From Terrimonas sp. (GTDB taxonomy: Bacteria; Bacteroidota; Bacteroidia; Chitinophagales; Chitinophagaceae), in the NCBI RefSeq assembly GCF_003075435.1, contig NZ_QCZJ01000004.1, forward strand, positions 124,001 to 188,000: 64,000 bases of DNA, written 5' to 3'. Below the pieces are notes generated by a model, which worked only from the letters and a program-made list of their open reading frames with translations, was not told the DNA's origin and did no database searches. The position numbers and the translations under genes are program-made. Of this stretch, positions 17,468 through 27,314 are shown one piece after another; the stretch's first letter is position 1, and every line of letters begins with the position of its first letter.

Positions 17468-19171
17468 TTACTTCTTCATTAATTTGATAATATCTGTTGT
17501 GCCATCTTTATTGATGATCTGCAGCATGTATATACCACTTTGCAGTTGTTGTATATTCATATTAAACAAGCCGCCGTTCTGGCTTAATGATGGCCTGTAT
17601 TGCATTACTGCCTGGCCGCTGGCGCTCAATACATTTACCTGCGTTATGGCTTTGCCTGCTTTAACCGTTACCTGGTTAGATACAGGGTTGGGGTATACCC
17701 TCAATGATGCGCCCTCACAGTTCATTTCTATTAAGCGGATAGGAGTGCTGCTGTATTGACCGTCAAAATCAACCTGTGTTATGCGGTAGTAGCTTTTTCC
17801 GCTCAAAGGAGCTTCATCTGTATATTCATACGATTTTGTGGTAGTGCTGTTACCTGCCCCACTTACCTGTGCAATGGTGCTGAAGTGTATACCGTCCTGG
17901 CTTCTCTCAACATTAAAGTGGCTGTTGTTTTGTTCGGTATATGTTTTCCATTGTAACAGCGCTGTGCATTTAACAGGTTTTACTGTAAAGTTGCCAAAGG
18001 TTACCGGTAAAATAGCGCTAACGCTTCCTATAGCTAATGCTGTAATAGTAACCCCTGCCGGAATAATACCGGTAAGCGTGGAGCCTTTCGTTACGCCTGT
18101 AGCTCCCGTATTACCGCTGAGATTGATCCATTTTTCAGTGCCGGCATTCCAGCCTACCAAACGCAAATCGCCCGCTGCTGCCGAAGAACTCTCAAGGCTG
18201 GGAATAGAAACCGTAATGGTTTGATCATGACTTAAAGCTATAGCCGAATATGTATCATCACCTGTAGACTGATAATGCCAGTCCCAAAAACCAATGGCAG
18301 ATACAGCAGCTATCGGGGCAGTCAGGTTTGTTGTTTCAGTATAGTTTATGGATCCACCTGCACCACCAGATGTTCCGGTGAGGTCAATGGTTGTATTAGG
18401 GTCACCATCTACCCAACCCACGGTTAACAAAGTACCCCAATCATCTAACGTACCCGAGCGCTGCAACTGGTACGCTTCTGTAGTATTTCCTACCGGGTAA
18501 ATAAAATTGCCTCCATGCCCGCCTGCACCGGTTGAATTATTAAAATGTACAAATTCCGTAACAAATCCATCCACGTGCTGGGCATCGCTTAATGCTGTGC
18601 TATATTGATAGGAGGCATTGTTTACAAAGGCGATGGCTCCCTGTATCGGATAATCCCTGTTGGTTGTTGTTATACCATTATTGAAATATAACTTTTTTGT
18701 AACCATTATACCGCAGGGAGGCATACCGAAATTTTGTTCCCCATACTGAAAAACACCTTTATAATTCGTAATATTCATAATATTACTTACACCAATGTTG
18801 AAATACACATCATCGAAAATAATATTACCGTTACCTATAATATTATTTGTTCCCTGAAATTGAAAGTTATCTACGTTGTTGCCAATTTGGCCAAAATTTG
18901 CTTCATTATAACTAAAATCTGTTGCCCATGCATTGTCTGCAGGCGCACTTGGAAATCTGAACGTTTGAGTTGTGTGATTATAAGTAACTCCGTTTATTCG
19001 AAATCTTATACTATTTACTGTAGTTGAACCTCCAACAACGCCCGAATCTGTTAATATTGCATATCCAGGAACACTTCCATCCCAGGTTACCTCATCATTA
19101 TAGTTAATACTTTGCCCAAAAACCGTTACTGAAAAAACTACAGCAATCAACAAGGGTAGAATAAACTTCAT
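17468..19171 (-). CDS. Secreted protein with type IX sorting domain
   Basis: A 567-residue exported protein. A signal peptide (1-19, ending VTVFGQ) is followed by a beta-rich, Asn/Gly/Thr-rich region of about 390 residues without a recognised enzyme motif. From about 400 a repeat-like segment (CTALLQWKTYTEQNNSHFNV) common in Bacteroidota secreted proteins is seen. The last 80 residues (LRVYPNPVSNQVTV through SGIYMLQIINKDG and a Lys-Lys end) are a type A sorting domain. The protein should cross the outer membrane by the type IX system and be attached to the surface. The biological role is unknown; an adhesin is possible. The 5' region has ACTATTT-N7-AAATAGT (19219-19239), a small possible operator. 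Confidence 0.88.
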   Translation of the reverse strand: MKFILPLLIAVVFSVTVFGQSINYNDEVTWDGSVPGYAILTDSGVVGGSTTVNSIRFRINGVTYNHTTQTFRFPSAPADNAWATDFSYNEANFGQIGNNVDNFQFQGTNNIIGNGNIIFDDVYFNIGVSNIMNITNYKGVFQYGEQNFGMPPCGIMVTKKLYFNNGITTTNRDYPIQGAIAFVNNASYQYSTALSDAQHVDGFVTEFVHFNNSTGAGGHGGNFIYPVGNTTEAYQLQRSGTLDDWGTLLTVGWVDGDPNTTIDLTGTSGGAGGSINYTETTNLTAPIAAVSAIGFWDWHYQSTGDDTYSAIALSHDQTITVSIPSLESSSAAAGDLRLVGWNAGTEKWINLSGNTGATGVTKGSTLTGIIPAGVTITALAIGSVSAILPVTFGNFTVKPVKCTALLQWKTYTEQNNSHFNVERSQDGIHFSTIAQVSGAGNSTTTKSYEYTDEAPLSGKSYYRITQVDFDGQYSSTPIRLIEMNCEGASLRVYPNPVSNQVTVKAGKAITQVNVLSASGQAVMQYRPSLSQNGGLFNMNIQQLQSGIYMLQIINKDGTTDIIKLMKK

Positions 19172-19382
19172 ACAAAAATTTTATTAATTATAGACGTCAG
19201 GATGAAATGCACTATTTAGTACGCAAATAGTTAATATAGGAGCCTGGTGTGTAGTTTTTTCAAAAGAAACTTGAATAATGGCGGGGTGATTCAAGGATGG
19301 AATACTTAGGATACAGGGGAAAAGAGTTGTGAAGATATGAAAACTTACAAAACCAAAAAGATATTGATCGTAAATTTTCTAT

Positions 19383-19425
19383 GTTTAAATACGTTTAAAG
19401 TGGCTTTTCAGATGCGTATTTAAAC
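19383..19425. repeat. Perfect 11-base inverted repeat
   Basis: GTTTAAATACG (19383-19393) and CGTATTTAAAC (19415-19425) with a 21-base spacer. It lies in the 380-base gap between hppA and the T9SS gene, just next to the hppA terminator. No gene is seen in this gap. Confidence 0.5.
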
Positions 19426-19430
19426 AAAAA

Positions 19431-19453
19431 GAGGCAATTTTAAAAATTGCCTC
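19431..19453 (-). terminator. Candidate terminator of hppA
   Basis: GAGGCAATTTT and AAAATTGCCTC form a GC-tipped stem; on the minus strand it is followed by TTTTTG. It lies about 100 bases downstream of the hppA stop. Confidence 0.6.
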
Positions 19454-19553
19454 CTGATAATCAATGGTTACTATGCTTTTTATAAGAAGTTATCCTATGT
19501 CAAATTTATTCTTCAATCAGGCTGATAACAATTTATTAGCGAAAAACAGCACA

Positions 19554-21752
19554 TTATTGAGCTGTTTTTTCCATCTTGCCCACCATTTCAATATTGTTTT
19601 TCTTAACCGCTGCATGGTCTTTTGTACCAAACATTTGAGCCAGTGTTGGCGCAATTACCAATGATACAATAGACATCAGCTTAATAAGAATATTCATAGA
19701 AGGACCGGAAGTGTCTTTAAATGGATCTCCAACAGTATCACCGGTTACAGATGCTTTATGCGGCTCCGATTTTTTATAGTACATCTCTCCGTTTATCTCA
19801 ACGCCTTTCTCAAATGATTTCTTCGCATTATCCCATGCGCCACCGGCATTATTCTGGAACATGCCCATCAATACACCGCTAACAGTAGCGCCGGCTAAAA
19901 ATCCGCCCAGTGCTTCGGGACCTAATAAAAAGCCTATGATCAATGGAGAAACGATAGCTATAGCGCCGGGCAGCATCATTTTTTTAATAGACGCTTCGGT
20001 TGAAATAGCCACACATTTATCATATTCAGGCTTGCCTTTTCCTTCCATAATTCCGGGGATGGTACGGAACTGGCGGCGTACTTCTTCCACCATGCTCATA
20101 GCAGCTTCACCAACAGCGCGGATAGCCAGCGATGAGAAAATGAATGGTATCATACCACCTACAAAAAGAGAAGCTAATACTTTTGCTTTGTAAATATCAA
20201 TACCATCAATACCTGCCACACCTACAAACGCTGCAAACAGCGCCAGCGCAGTTAATGCCGCGGAAGCAATCGCAAAGCCTTTACCGGTAGCGGCGGTAGT
20301 ATTACCCACGGCATCCAGCACATCAGTTTTTTCACGAACTTCTTTAGGCAGTTCACTCATTTCTGCAATACCACCCGCATTATCAGCTATAGGACCAAAG
20401 GCATCAATTGCCAACTGCATAGCGGTTGTTGCCATCATACCGGCAGCGGCAATAGCCACGCCATATAATCCTGCAAATTCATAAGAACCCCAAATACCAC
20501 CTGCCAGCACTAATATGGGTAAAAACGTAGATTCCATACCAATCGCCAAACCGCCAATTACGTTGGTAGCATGACCGGTAGAAGATTGTTTGATGATAGA
20601 CATAACCGGGCGTTTACCCATTGCTGTATAATGCTCGGTTATGATGCTCATTAAAGCGCCTACAACCAAACCAACGGCTATAGCGCCCAATACACCCCAT
20701 TTGGTAAAGCCATGACCACGAAGCGTCATTGTTTCGGGTAAGATATAATATACCAGCCCGATGGATACCAGCGCTGTAAGTATTATAGACCCCCAGTTAC
20801 CAAGGTTTAATGCTTTCTGCACATTATCTGTATTGATACCTGCAGCATCACTTACCCGCACAAACCAGGTGCCTACTATTGAGAATATTATACCTGCTGC
20901 AGCAATGAGCATTGGTAATAAGATCGGTGCAAGCCCGCCAAAATTATCAGTTGATTGTGTTTCCTGGCCTAACACCATTGTTGCAAGAACGGTTGCCACA
21001 TAAGAACCAAAAAGATCGGCGCCCATGCCCGCAACATCCCCTACGTTATCTCCCACGTTATCTGCAATAGTTGCAGGGTTACGGGGATCATCTTCAGGAA
21101 TACCTGCTTCTACCTTACCCACCAGGTCAGCACCAACATCGGCAGCCTTGGTATAAATACCACCGCCCACGCGGGCAAATAACGCGATACTTTCAGCGCC
21201 CAATGAAAAGCCTGTTAATACTTCAATGGCTTTAAGCATAGCGTCTGAATATTCCTGTGTGCCTGCAGTATAACTGCCAACAAACTGCATATATAAAATG
21301 ATGAATACACTGCCTAAACCCAGTACTGCCAGACCGGCAACACCCAATCCCATTACAGAGCCACCGGTAAAGGATACCGATAAGGCTTTAGACAAACTTG
21401 TTTTAGCCGCCTGTGCCGTGCGCACATTGCTTTTGGTTGCTATGCGCATGCCTATATAACCGGCAGCAGCGCTGAACACAGCGCCTACTACAAATGCAAT
21501 AGCAATAGACCAGTGTGAATGAGGATTTGCCTGGGCCATTACACCTAAAAGAATAGCTACAATTACCACGAAATAGCCAAGAATTTTCCATTCGGCTTTT
21601 AAAAACGCCATAGCGCCTTCAGCGATATAATTGCTGATTTCTTTCATGCGGTCAGAGCCGGCATCCTGTTTAGAAACCCAGTTGAATTTCACGTAAGTAT
21701 AGAGCAATCCAAGAAGTCCCATTGCGGGCACGAGGTAGAACAATTTGTCCAT
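19554..21752 (-). CDS. hppA: Membrane-bound ion-pumping pyrophosphatase, K+-dependent type
   Basis: An integral membrane protein of 732 residues with about 16 transmembrane helices that couples PPi hydrolysis to export of Na+ and/or H+. The substrate-binding loop has [38 protein letters not shown] in pieces at about residues 200-245, with the expected Asp clusters. The cytoplasmic motif [10 protein letters not shown] has Ala where K+-independent enzymes have Lys, so the enzyme should need K+. Na+ versus H+ transport cannot be settled from inspection alone. It follows the NAD(P)HX repair gene by 70 bases but has its own -7 box. Confidence 0.95.
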   Translation of the reverse strand: MDKLFYLVPAMGLLGLLYTYVKFNWVSKQDAGSDRMKEISNYIAEGAMAFLKAEWKILGYFVVIVAILLGVMAQANPHSHWSIAIAFVVGAVFSAAAGYIGMRIATKSNVRTAQAAKTSLSKALSVSFTGGSVMGLGVAGLAVLGLGSVFIILYMQFVGSYTAGTQEYSDAMLKAIEVLTGFSLGAESIALFARVGGGIYTKAADVGADLVGKVEAGIPEDDPRNPATIADNVGDNVGDVAGMGADLFGSYVATVLATMVLGQETQSTDNFGGLAPILLPMLIAAAGIIFSIVGTWFVRVSDAAGINTDNVQKALNLGNWGSIILTALVSIGLVYYILPETMTLRGHGFTKWGVLGAIAVGLVVGALMSIITEHYTAMGKRPVMSIIKQSSTGHATNVIGGLAIGMESTFLPILVLAGGIWGSYEFAGLYGVAIAAAGMMATTAMQLAIDAFGPIADNAGGIAEMSELPKEVREKTDVLDAVGNTTAATGKGFAIASAALTALALFAAFVGVAGIDGIDIYKAKVLASLFVGGMIPFIFSSLAIRAVGEAAMSMVEEVRRQFRTIPGIMEGKGKPEYDKCVAISTEASIKKMMLPGAIAIVSPLIIGFLLGPEALGGFLAGATVSGVLMGMFQNNAGGAWDNAKKSFEKGVEINGEMYYKKSEPHKASVTGDTVGDPFKDTSGPSMNILIKLMSIVSLVIAPTLAQMFGTKDHAAVKKNNIEMVGKMEKTAQ

Positions 21753-21789
21753 AATCGTTAAGTTCTGATTTTGTGAGTTTTTTGGGTGG

Positions 21790-21797
21790 CAAAAATA
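21790..21797 (-). promoter_or_regulatory. Candidate -7 promoter box for hppA
   Basis: On the minus strand TATTTTTG matches TAnnTTTG, 37 bases before the hppA start. It lies in the 70-base gap after the NAD(P)HX repair gene, so hppA can be transcribed separately. The -33 region has no clear TTG. Confidence 0.5.
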
Positions 21798-21822
21798 GGG
21801 GATTAGAGCCTAATAACGCCAT

Positions 21823-23334
21823 TTACCGAAAATATTCAGGCTTTTTAATTGCCAGCCAAACCCGGGGCAGGTAATCTGCTATATCACCCGCTATTAAGCC
21901 TTCTTCGGATTTTTCAACAGCCGCCACATCTCCGGCCAGCCCATGCAGGTAAACGCCGGTTACTACTACTTTTTCAGGGTCGCTGGTTTGGGCATATAAT
22001 CCAAGCAATATACCGGTAAGCACATCGCCACTGCCGGCGGTAGCCATTCCGGGGTTACCGGTAGGGTTAAAATAGCCTTTCCCACCCGGGGTGGCAATAA
22101 AGGAATAAAAGCCTTTTAATACAATATATGCCTGTAATGCTTTTGCTTTATCAAGCGCCAGTTGCATCCGGTCAAAATCGTTTTCAGCTTTGCCGAAAAG
22201 CTTTTCAAATTCTTTGGGATGTGGGGTAAGTATGGTATTTGCCGGAAGCTGGCCCAGCAAACTCGGGTGCGCAGCCAGTATGTTTAAGCCATCGGCGTCA
22301 ATAATCAGCCTGGCAGGCTTTTGCTGTAATAATGTTTTAAGCACTGCAACAGTTGCTTCACTTTGCCCTATACCGGGTCCAATTGCATAAGCATCATATT
22401 GCATTTTTAACCGGAGGCTGGTATGATGTGTTTCATTTTCATCAGTTACGCACATAGCCTCAGGCACAGTGGATTGCAGCACAGCATAACCGCATTTAGG
22501 AATATAACAGGTAAGCTTGCCTGCTCCGCTTCTCATGCAGGATTGTGCTCCTAACACTGCCGCCCCCATCATACCATGACTGCCGGCAATAAGCGCTGCG
22601 CTGCCATAAGTGCCTTTGTGTGAGAATCTTTTCCTGGGCGAATAACAGTTATGGATTGTTTTGTGGGATGTTATTTCAAATGCGGCATCAGTATGATTGT
22701 AAAAATCGCGATGCAGACCTATATCGAGTACTGTTACTTCTCCAGTACATGGCGCATTTTCCGGCAGCAAAAAAGCAAGTTTCATTATCTGGAAAGTGAG
22801 CGTATGTGCTGCCTCCGCTATAGTGTTTCCTTTTGAGCTTTTGTCGGCAAATAATCCGCTGGGAATATCTATGGAAACAATAGTTGCTTTAGATTGATTG
22901 ATATGCTTTACCAAAACGTCGGCTATGCCAGATAATGGTCTGTTCAATCCATAGCCGAAAAGCGCATCAATAATGATATCCTCATCTCTATGCTCCGGAA
23001 ACAGATCCGGGGAGGATAATAATACCGGTGAAATATTATGTTGCAGCAACCGCTCAAAATTGGACTTGAAATCCGCGGACTGTGATCCATCTACAAAATA
23101 TACCTGTACTTTTCTTCCCCGGAGCAATAAAATCCTTGCTATTACCAAACCATCTCCGCCATTATTACCCGGGCCGCAATAGATAATGATGTTTTTATTA
23201 AGATCAGTATGTTGAATAACCCACTCCGCGCATTTTGTAGCGGCACGTTCCATAAGGCCTAAAGAACTTACAGGTTCATGCTGCATGGTATATTCATCCC
23301 ATTGTTTTATTTGCGCCGCGGAAAAGATTTTCAT
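21823..23334 (-). CDS. nnr: Bifunctional NAD(P)H-hydrate epimerase / ADP-dependent dehydratase
   Basis: Repairs damaged NAD(P)H hydrates in the cytoplasm. The 503 residues hold two domains. The N-terminal YjeF_N epimerase (1-215) shows YCGPGNNGGDGLVIARIL and VSIDIPSGLFAD. The C-terminal ribokinase-like dehydratase (220-500) shows KGTYGSAALIAGSHGMMGAAVLGA split over 235-265, IGPGIG, DADGLN, LTPHPKEFEKL and the ATP/ADP site GSGDVLTGILLGL. Both active sites look complete. It is upstream of hppA on the same strand. Confidence 0.94.
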   Translation of the reverse strand: MKIFSAAQIKQWDEYTMQHEPVSSLGLMERAATKCAEWVIQHTDLNKNIIIYCGPGNNGGDGLVIARILLLRGRKVQVYFVDGSQSADFKSNFERLLQHNISPVLLSSPDLFPEHRDEDIIIDALFGYGLNRPLSGIADVLVKHINQSKATIVSIDIPSGLFADKSSKGNTIAEAAHTLTFQIMKLAFLLPENAPCTGEVTVLDIGLHRDFYNHTDAAFEITSHKTIHNCYSPRKRFSHKGTYGSAALIAGSHGMMGAAVLGAQSCMRSGAGKLTCYIPKCGYAVLQSTVPEAMCVTDENETHHTSLRLKMQYDAYAIGPGIGQSEATVAVLKTLLQQKPARLIIDADGLNILAAHPSLLGQLPANTILTPHPKEFEKLFGKAENDFDRMQLALDKAKALQAYIVLKGFYSFIATPGGKGYFNPTGNPGMATAGSGDVLTGILLGLYAQTSDPEKVVVTGVYLHGLAGDVAAVEKSEEGLIAGDIADYLPRVWLAIKKPEYFR

Positions 23335-23370
23335 GTTATTGATCGAAACAGTTTTGTCTTTACAGTCCGT

Positions 23371-23423
23371 AAACCTATAGGGTTTGCAGCGCTGAATCGC
23401 CGGGCTTCAAACCCTATAGGTTT
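23371..23423. repeat. Perfect 16-base intergenic inverted repeat
   Basis: AAACCTATAGGGTTTG (23371-23386) and its exact complement (23408-23423) flank a 21-base loop. It sits between two minus-strand genes and is followed by a run of CATCGCTCATC-type short repeats (23437-23475). It may serve as a terminator of the serine-hydrolase gene, though no T-run follows. Confidence 0.6.
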
Positions 23424-23464
23424 AATGGCCCACAGCGCATCGCTCATCTCCCACATCCCATCGC

Positions 23465-24514
23465 TCATCGCCCATTACCCAAAGCTTCATCAACTACAGC
23501 CTTAAATTTAGTATACATTTCTTTCCCTTCCGGGCCGGAACCCGGCTTTACAAGTAATATAGCTGCATAGTTATTTTTCTTATCAATAAACGGCCACGTA
23601 CCGCCGAACGATGGGCTTGCAATTACCGTTCCTTTGCCACCGTCTTCTTCCATCAGCCAGGCGCCAAAACTATAATGCAAACCTTCTGTACCTTTTGGGG
23701 TATACTTAACCGGTAGTTCAGGAAACTGCGGCGTACTTAATGCTTCAATGGCTTTATCACTCAATATTTTTTTGCCTTCAAATGTACCGTTATTCAGCAG
23801 CATCGCCAGGAAATTGATATAGTCGTTAGCAGTTGTTTGTGCGCTTGTGGAAGGGTTTACCGACATATTATCATTGAAAAAAGTAGTATTCCTCATCTTT
23901 AACGGACGAAGAATTTTTTCAGCGATGATCCTGTCAAATGTTTTTTTACTTACCACTTCCATCATACGCCCTGCTATATCCATTCCTACATTACTATAGT
24001 AAAATTCGGTTCCGGGATTGGTTACAATTTCTTTCTTTTTAGCAAAATGCTCCATTTCCTCTTCCAAAGATTCAAACTTCATTTTAGGCGCTAATTTTCC
24101 GATACCTGTTTTTTCACCTTCCAGCCCGGTTGTATGGGTAAGCGATTGTTTTAAAGTTATATATCCTTTCATGTATTTTGCAAGGATAGGTATCAGCTTG
24201 TTTACCCTGGTATCAAGGGTAAGTTTGTTTTCCTCTATATAGGTCATTGCCAGCGCCGCTGTAAGCCACTGACCGCTTGCACCAATCCAGACCGGCGTTT
24301 TACTGTTAAAATCCTCGCTGGTCTCTTTGCGGTATACTACTTTGCCATCCTTCCAAACCAGCGCAATCACTTCGCCGCCAAGCGCTTTCTTGTTCTTTTC
24401 AATAAAGTCATCAATCGTTGAAAAATTTGATTGGGAAAAGCCTGCCTGTAATAATAGCAGAAAACTTAATAAAATACTGAAATTCAGGCAGATTGATCTA
24501 AATTTATATGACAT
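23465..24514 (-). CDS. Exported serine-hydrolase-fold protein with degenerate active site
   Basis: A 349-residue protein of the class C beta-lactamase/esterase fold with a signal peptide (1-28, ending AGFSQ). The second active-site motif YSN (173-175) and a nearby NPGTEFYYSN context are kept. The first motif, normally SxxK at the start of the helix, reads ASGQW (79-83) before LTAALAMTYIEENKLTLD, so either the Lys or both the Ser and Lys have been lost depending on alignment. It is therefore probably not an active hydrolase of the usual kind. It is divergent from clpB, from which it is separated by 82 bases. Confidence 0.82.
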   Translation of the reverse strand: MSYKFRSICLNFSILLSFLLLLQAGFSQSNFSTIDDFIEKNKKALGGEVIALVWKDGKVVYRKETSEDFNSKTPVWIGASGQWLTAALAMTYIEENKLTLDTRVNKLIPILAKYMKGYITLKQSLTHTTGLEGEKTGIGKLAPKMKFESLEEEMEHFAKKKEIVTNPGTEFYYSNVGMDIAGRMMEVVSKKTFDRIIAEKILRPLKMRNTTFFNDNMSVNPSTSAQTTANDYINFLAMLLNNGTFEGKKILSDKAIEALSTPQFPELPVKYTPKGTEGLHYSFGAWLMEEDGGKGTVIASPSFGGTWPFIDKKNNYAAILLVKPGSGPEGKEMYTKFKAVVDEALGNGR

Positions 24515-24596
24515 ATTTTCTACTGTGTTTCTTTGGATTGTGTTTTGCTGTAATGAGTAAAGTTATTTTAAAACAGACAAAGGAAATCTTAAAAAT

Positions 24597-27248
24597 ATGA
24601 ATCTGAATAATTTCACTATCAAAGCGCAGGAAGCTATCGCCAAGGCACAGCAGATAGCTTTCGATAACCGCAATGCGAACATTGAAAGTGAGCACTTGCT
24701 GAAGTCTTTATTAAGCGATGATGATTCTCCCATAGAGTTTTTGTTGAAGAAGAATAATGTGAATGTGAATTTTGTGGAATCAAAGCTGGATGAAAGCATT
24801 GCAAAACTTCCCAAAGTTTCGTCAGGAGAACCTGCCCAATCGGTGAGCAGGGATTTTAATAATATCATTCTTCGTGCCGGCTCATTACTGAAAACATTCG
24901 GTGATGAATTTGTAAGCGTTGAGCATTTGTTGCTCGCTGTTTTACAGGGCAGTGATAATACCGCTAAGTTATTAAAGGATGCGGGGCTGACTGAAAAAGG
25001 ACTGGTCGCTGCCATCAAAGATCTTCGTAAAGGTTCAACTATAAATTCTCAAACGCAGGAAACGCAGTTTAATGTGTTGAGTAAATATGCCAAAAACCTG
25101 AATGAAATGGCAAGGCAGGGCAAACTTGATCCTGTAATTGGCCGCGACGAAGAGATACGCAGGACATTACATATACTTTCGCGCCGCAATAAAAACAACC
25201 CTATGCTGGTGGGTGAGCCCGGAGTGGGTAAAACCGCCATAGCAGAAGGATTGGCTATGCGTATTGTAAATGGCGACGTTCCTGAAAATTTGAAAAGCAA
25301 AACCATATATGCGCTGGATATGGGACAGTTGATTGCAGGCGCTAAATATAAAGGCGAGTTTGAAGAGCGTTTGAAAGGGGTGGTAAATGAAGTAGCAAAA
25401 AGCGAGGGCGAGGTTATTTTATTTATTGATGAAATACATACACTTGTTGGAGCCGGTGGCGGCGAAGGCGCTATGGATGCTGCCAACATTCTGAAACCCG
25501 CTTTAGCCCGTGGTGAATTAAGAGCCATTGGTGCCACTACTTTAAATGAATATCAAAAATATTTTGAAAAGGATAAAGCACTGGAAAGAAGGTTTCAGAA
25601 AGTGCTGATTGACGAACCAAGTGTAGAAGATGCAATTTCAATTTTGCGTGGTATTAAAGACCGTTACGAAACGCATCACCATGTACGTATAAAAGATGAA
25701 GCGATCATAGCTGCGGTTGAATTATCTAACCGCTATATCGCCGATCGTTTTCTGCCTGATAAAGCTATTGACCTGATTGACGAAAGCGCTGCAAGACTTC
25801 GTTTGGAAATGAATTCCATGCCGGAAGAACTGGATCAGTTGGAAAGACAGATCCGCCAATTGGAAATTGAGCGGGAGGCCATCAAACGTGAAAATGATGA
25901 ACCAAAATTAAAAGAGCTGGCTAAAGAAATTTCTGTATTAAGCGTGGAAAGAGATACGCTCAAAGCCAAATGGCAACAGGAAAAAGAACTGGTTGAAAAA
26001 ATACAGGCAGGTAAGGCAGATATAGAAGCTTTAAAGTTGGAAGCCGAAAAGGCCGAACGCAACGGCGACTATGGCCGCGTGGCTGAAATACGCTATGGTA
26101 AAGTAAAAGAAGCGGAGCAAAACATTAATAAATTTACTGCGGAACTGAATGAAGTAGCACCTGAAAAAAGATTATTAAAAGAAGAAGTAGACGCAGAAGA
26201 TATTGCGTATGCCGTAGCTAAATCTACCGGCATACCGGTAACAAAAATGCTGCAAAGCGAGAAGGAAAAATTATTGAATCTGGAAGATGAACTGCACAAA
26301 CGTGTGGTAGGGCAGGACGAAGCGATTGAGGCGGTGGCTGACGCGATACGCAGAAGCAGGGCCGGGTTGAATGATCCTAAAAAGCCAATAGGTTCGTTTA
26401 TATTTCTCGGCACTACAGGTGTTGGTAAAACAGAGCTTGCCAAAGCATTAGCAGGTTACCTGTTTGATGATGAGAACATGATGACACGTATTGATATGAG
26501 TGAATACCAGGAAAAACATTCTGTAAGCCGTTTGGTAGGTGCGCCTCCGGGGTATGTAGGTTATGATGAGGGTGGTCAGCTAACGGAAGCGGTCAGACGC
26601 AAACCCTATAGCGTAGTACTGCTGGATGAAATTGAAAAAGCGCATCCTGATGTATTCAATATTCTGTTGCAGGTATTGGACGACGGTCGTTTGACGGATA
26701 ATAAAGGCAGGGTAGTGAATTTCAAAAACACTATTATCATCATGACCAGCAATATGGGAAGCCAGGTGATACAGGACAATTTTGAAAATGTTACAGAAGC
26801 CAATAAAGAAGAAGTGGTTGAGCGGACAAAAGTTGAAGTGATGAATATGCTGAAGCAAACCATTCGTCCTGAGTTTTTGAACCGTATTGATGATGTGATC
26901 ATGTTCCAGCCTTTGATGAAGAAAGAAATACGCGGCATCATTAATATACAATTGAATCAGCTTAAAGATTTGCTTGCAGTGAATGGCATTGAGCTTGAGT
27001 TTACAGATTATGCTATAGATTATCTTGCAGATAATGGTTACGATCCGCAGTTTGGTGCAAGACCTTTAAAAAGGCTTATTCAAAAGGAGATCATTAACCA
27101 GTTAAGTAAAAGAATACTTGCAGGTGATATAGATAAATCAAGCCCTGTGCTGGTGGATGTGTTTGATAATACGGTTGTATTCAGGAATGAACAACCTAAG
27201 GAGAAGAAGGAAGTGAAGAGTGATAAAAAGAAGAAAACGGTTTCTTAA
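24597..27248 (+). CDS. clpB: ATP-dependent disaggregase ClpB
   Basis: A hexameric AAA+ chaperone of 883 residues that pulls proteins out of aggregates with DnaK. It has the Clp N-terminal repeat domain (1-150), first AAA+ domain with Walker A GEPGVGKTA and Walker B VILFIDEIHTLVGAGG, a coiled-coil middle domain (about 400-530, rich in Glu, Lys and Arg), the second AAA+ domain with GTTGVGKTE and VVLLDEIEKAHPDV, and a C-terminal small domain. The last residues (KKEVKSDKKKKTVS) are a basic tail beyond the usual end. The start MNLNNFTIKAQEAI is standard. Confidence 0.97.
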   Translation: MNLNNFTIKAQEAIAKAQQIAFDNRNANIESEHLLKSLLSDDDSPIEFLLKKNNVNVNFVESKLDESIAKLPKVSSGEPAQSVSRDFNNIILRAGSLLKTFGDEFVSVEHLLLAVLQGSDNTAKLLKDAGLTEKGLVAAIKDLRKGSTINSQTQETQFNVLSKYAKNLNEMARQGKLDPVIGRDEEIRRTLHILSRRNKNNPMLVGEPGVGKTAIAEGLAMRIVNGDVPENLKSKTIYALDMGQLIAGAKYKGEFEERLKGVVNEVAKSEGEVILFIDEIHTLVGAGGGEGAMDAANILKPALARGELRAIGATTLNEYQKYFEKDKALERRFQKVLIDEPSVEDAISILRGIKDRYETHHHVRIKDEAIIAAVELSNRYIADRFLPDKAIDLIDESAARLRLEMNSMPEELDQLERQIRQLEIEREAIKRENDEPKLKELAKEISVLSVERDTLKAKWQQEKELVEKIQAGKADIEALKLEAEKAERNGDYGRVAEIRYGKVKEAEQNINKFTAELNEVAPEKRLLKEEVDAEDIAYAVAKSTGIPVTKMLQSEKEKLLNLEDELHKRVVGQDEAIEAVADAIRRSRAGLNDPKKPIGSFIFLGTTGVGKTELAKALAGYLFDDENMMTRIDMSEYQEKHSVSRLVGAPPGYVGYDEGGQLTEAVRRKPYSVVLLDEIEKAHPDVFNILLQVLDDGRLTDNKGRVVNFKNTIIIMTSNMGSQVIQDNFENVTEANKEEVVERTKVEVMNMLKQTIRPEFLNRIDDVIMFQPLMKKEIRGIINIQLNQLKDLLAVNGIELEFTDYAIDYLADNGYDPQFGARPLKRLIQKEIINQLSKRILAGDIDKSSPVLVDVFDNTVVFRNEQPKEKKEVKSDKKKKTVS

Positions 27249-27267
27249 TAGTTTTGAATATAAAATG

Positions 27268-27295
27268 AAAGGTTCGGCAATCCGGGCCTTTTTTT
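27268..27295 (+). terminator. Intrinsic terminator of clpB
   Basis: AAAGGTTCGG and CCGGGCCTTT form a 10-base stem with two G-U pairs and a CAAT loop, followed by TTTTTTT. It lies 20 bases after the clpB stop. Confidence 0.8.
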
Positions 27296-27314
27296 ATTTC
27301 CTGTTGCGAGCGCA

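Noticed and set aside
24563-26951. Several long minus-strand open frames opposite clpB
   Set aside because: They are antisense to a strongly conserved gene and mirror its codon pattern; the peptides are Ser/Leu/Phe-rich with no motif.
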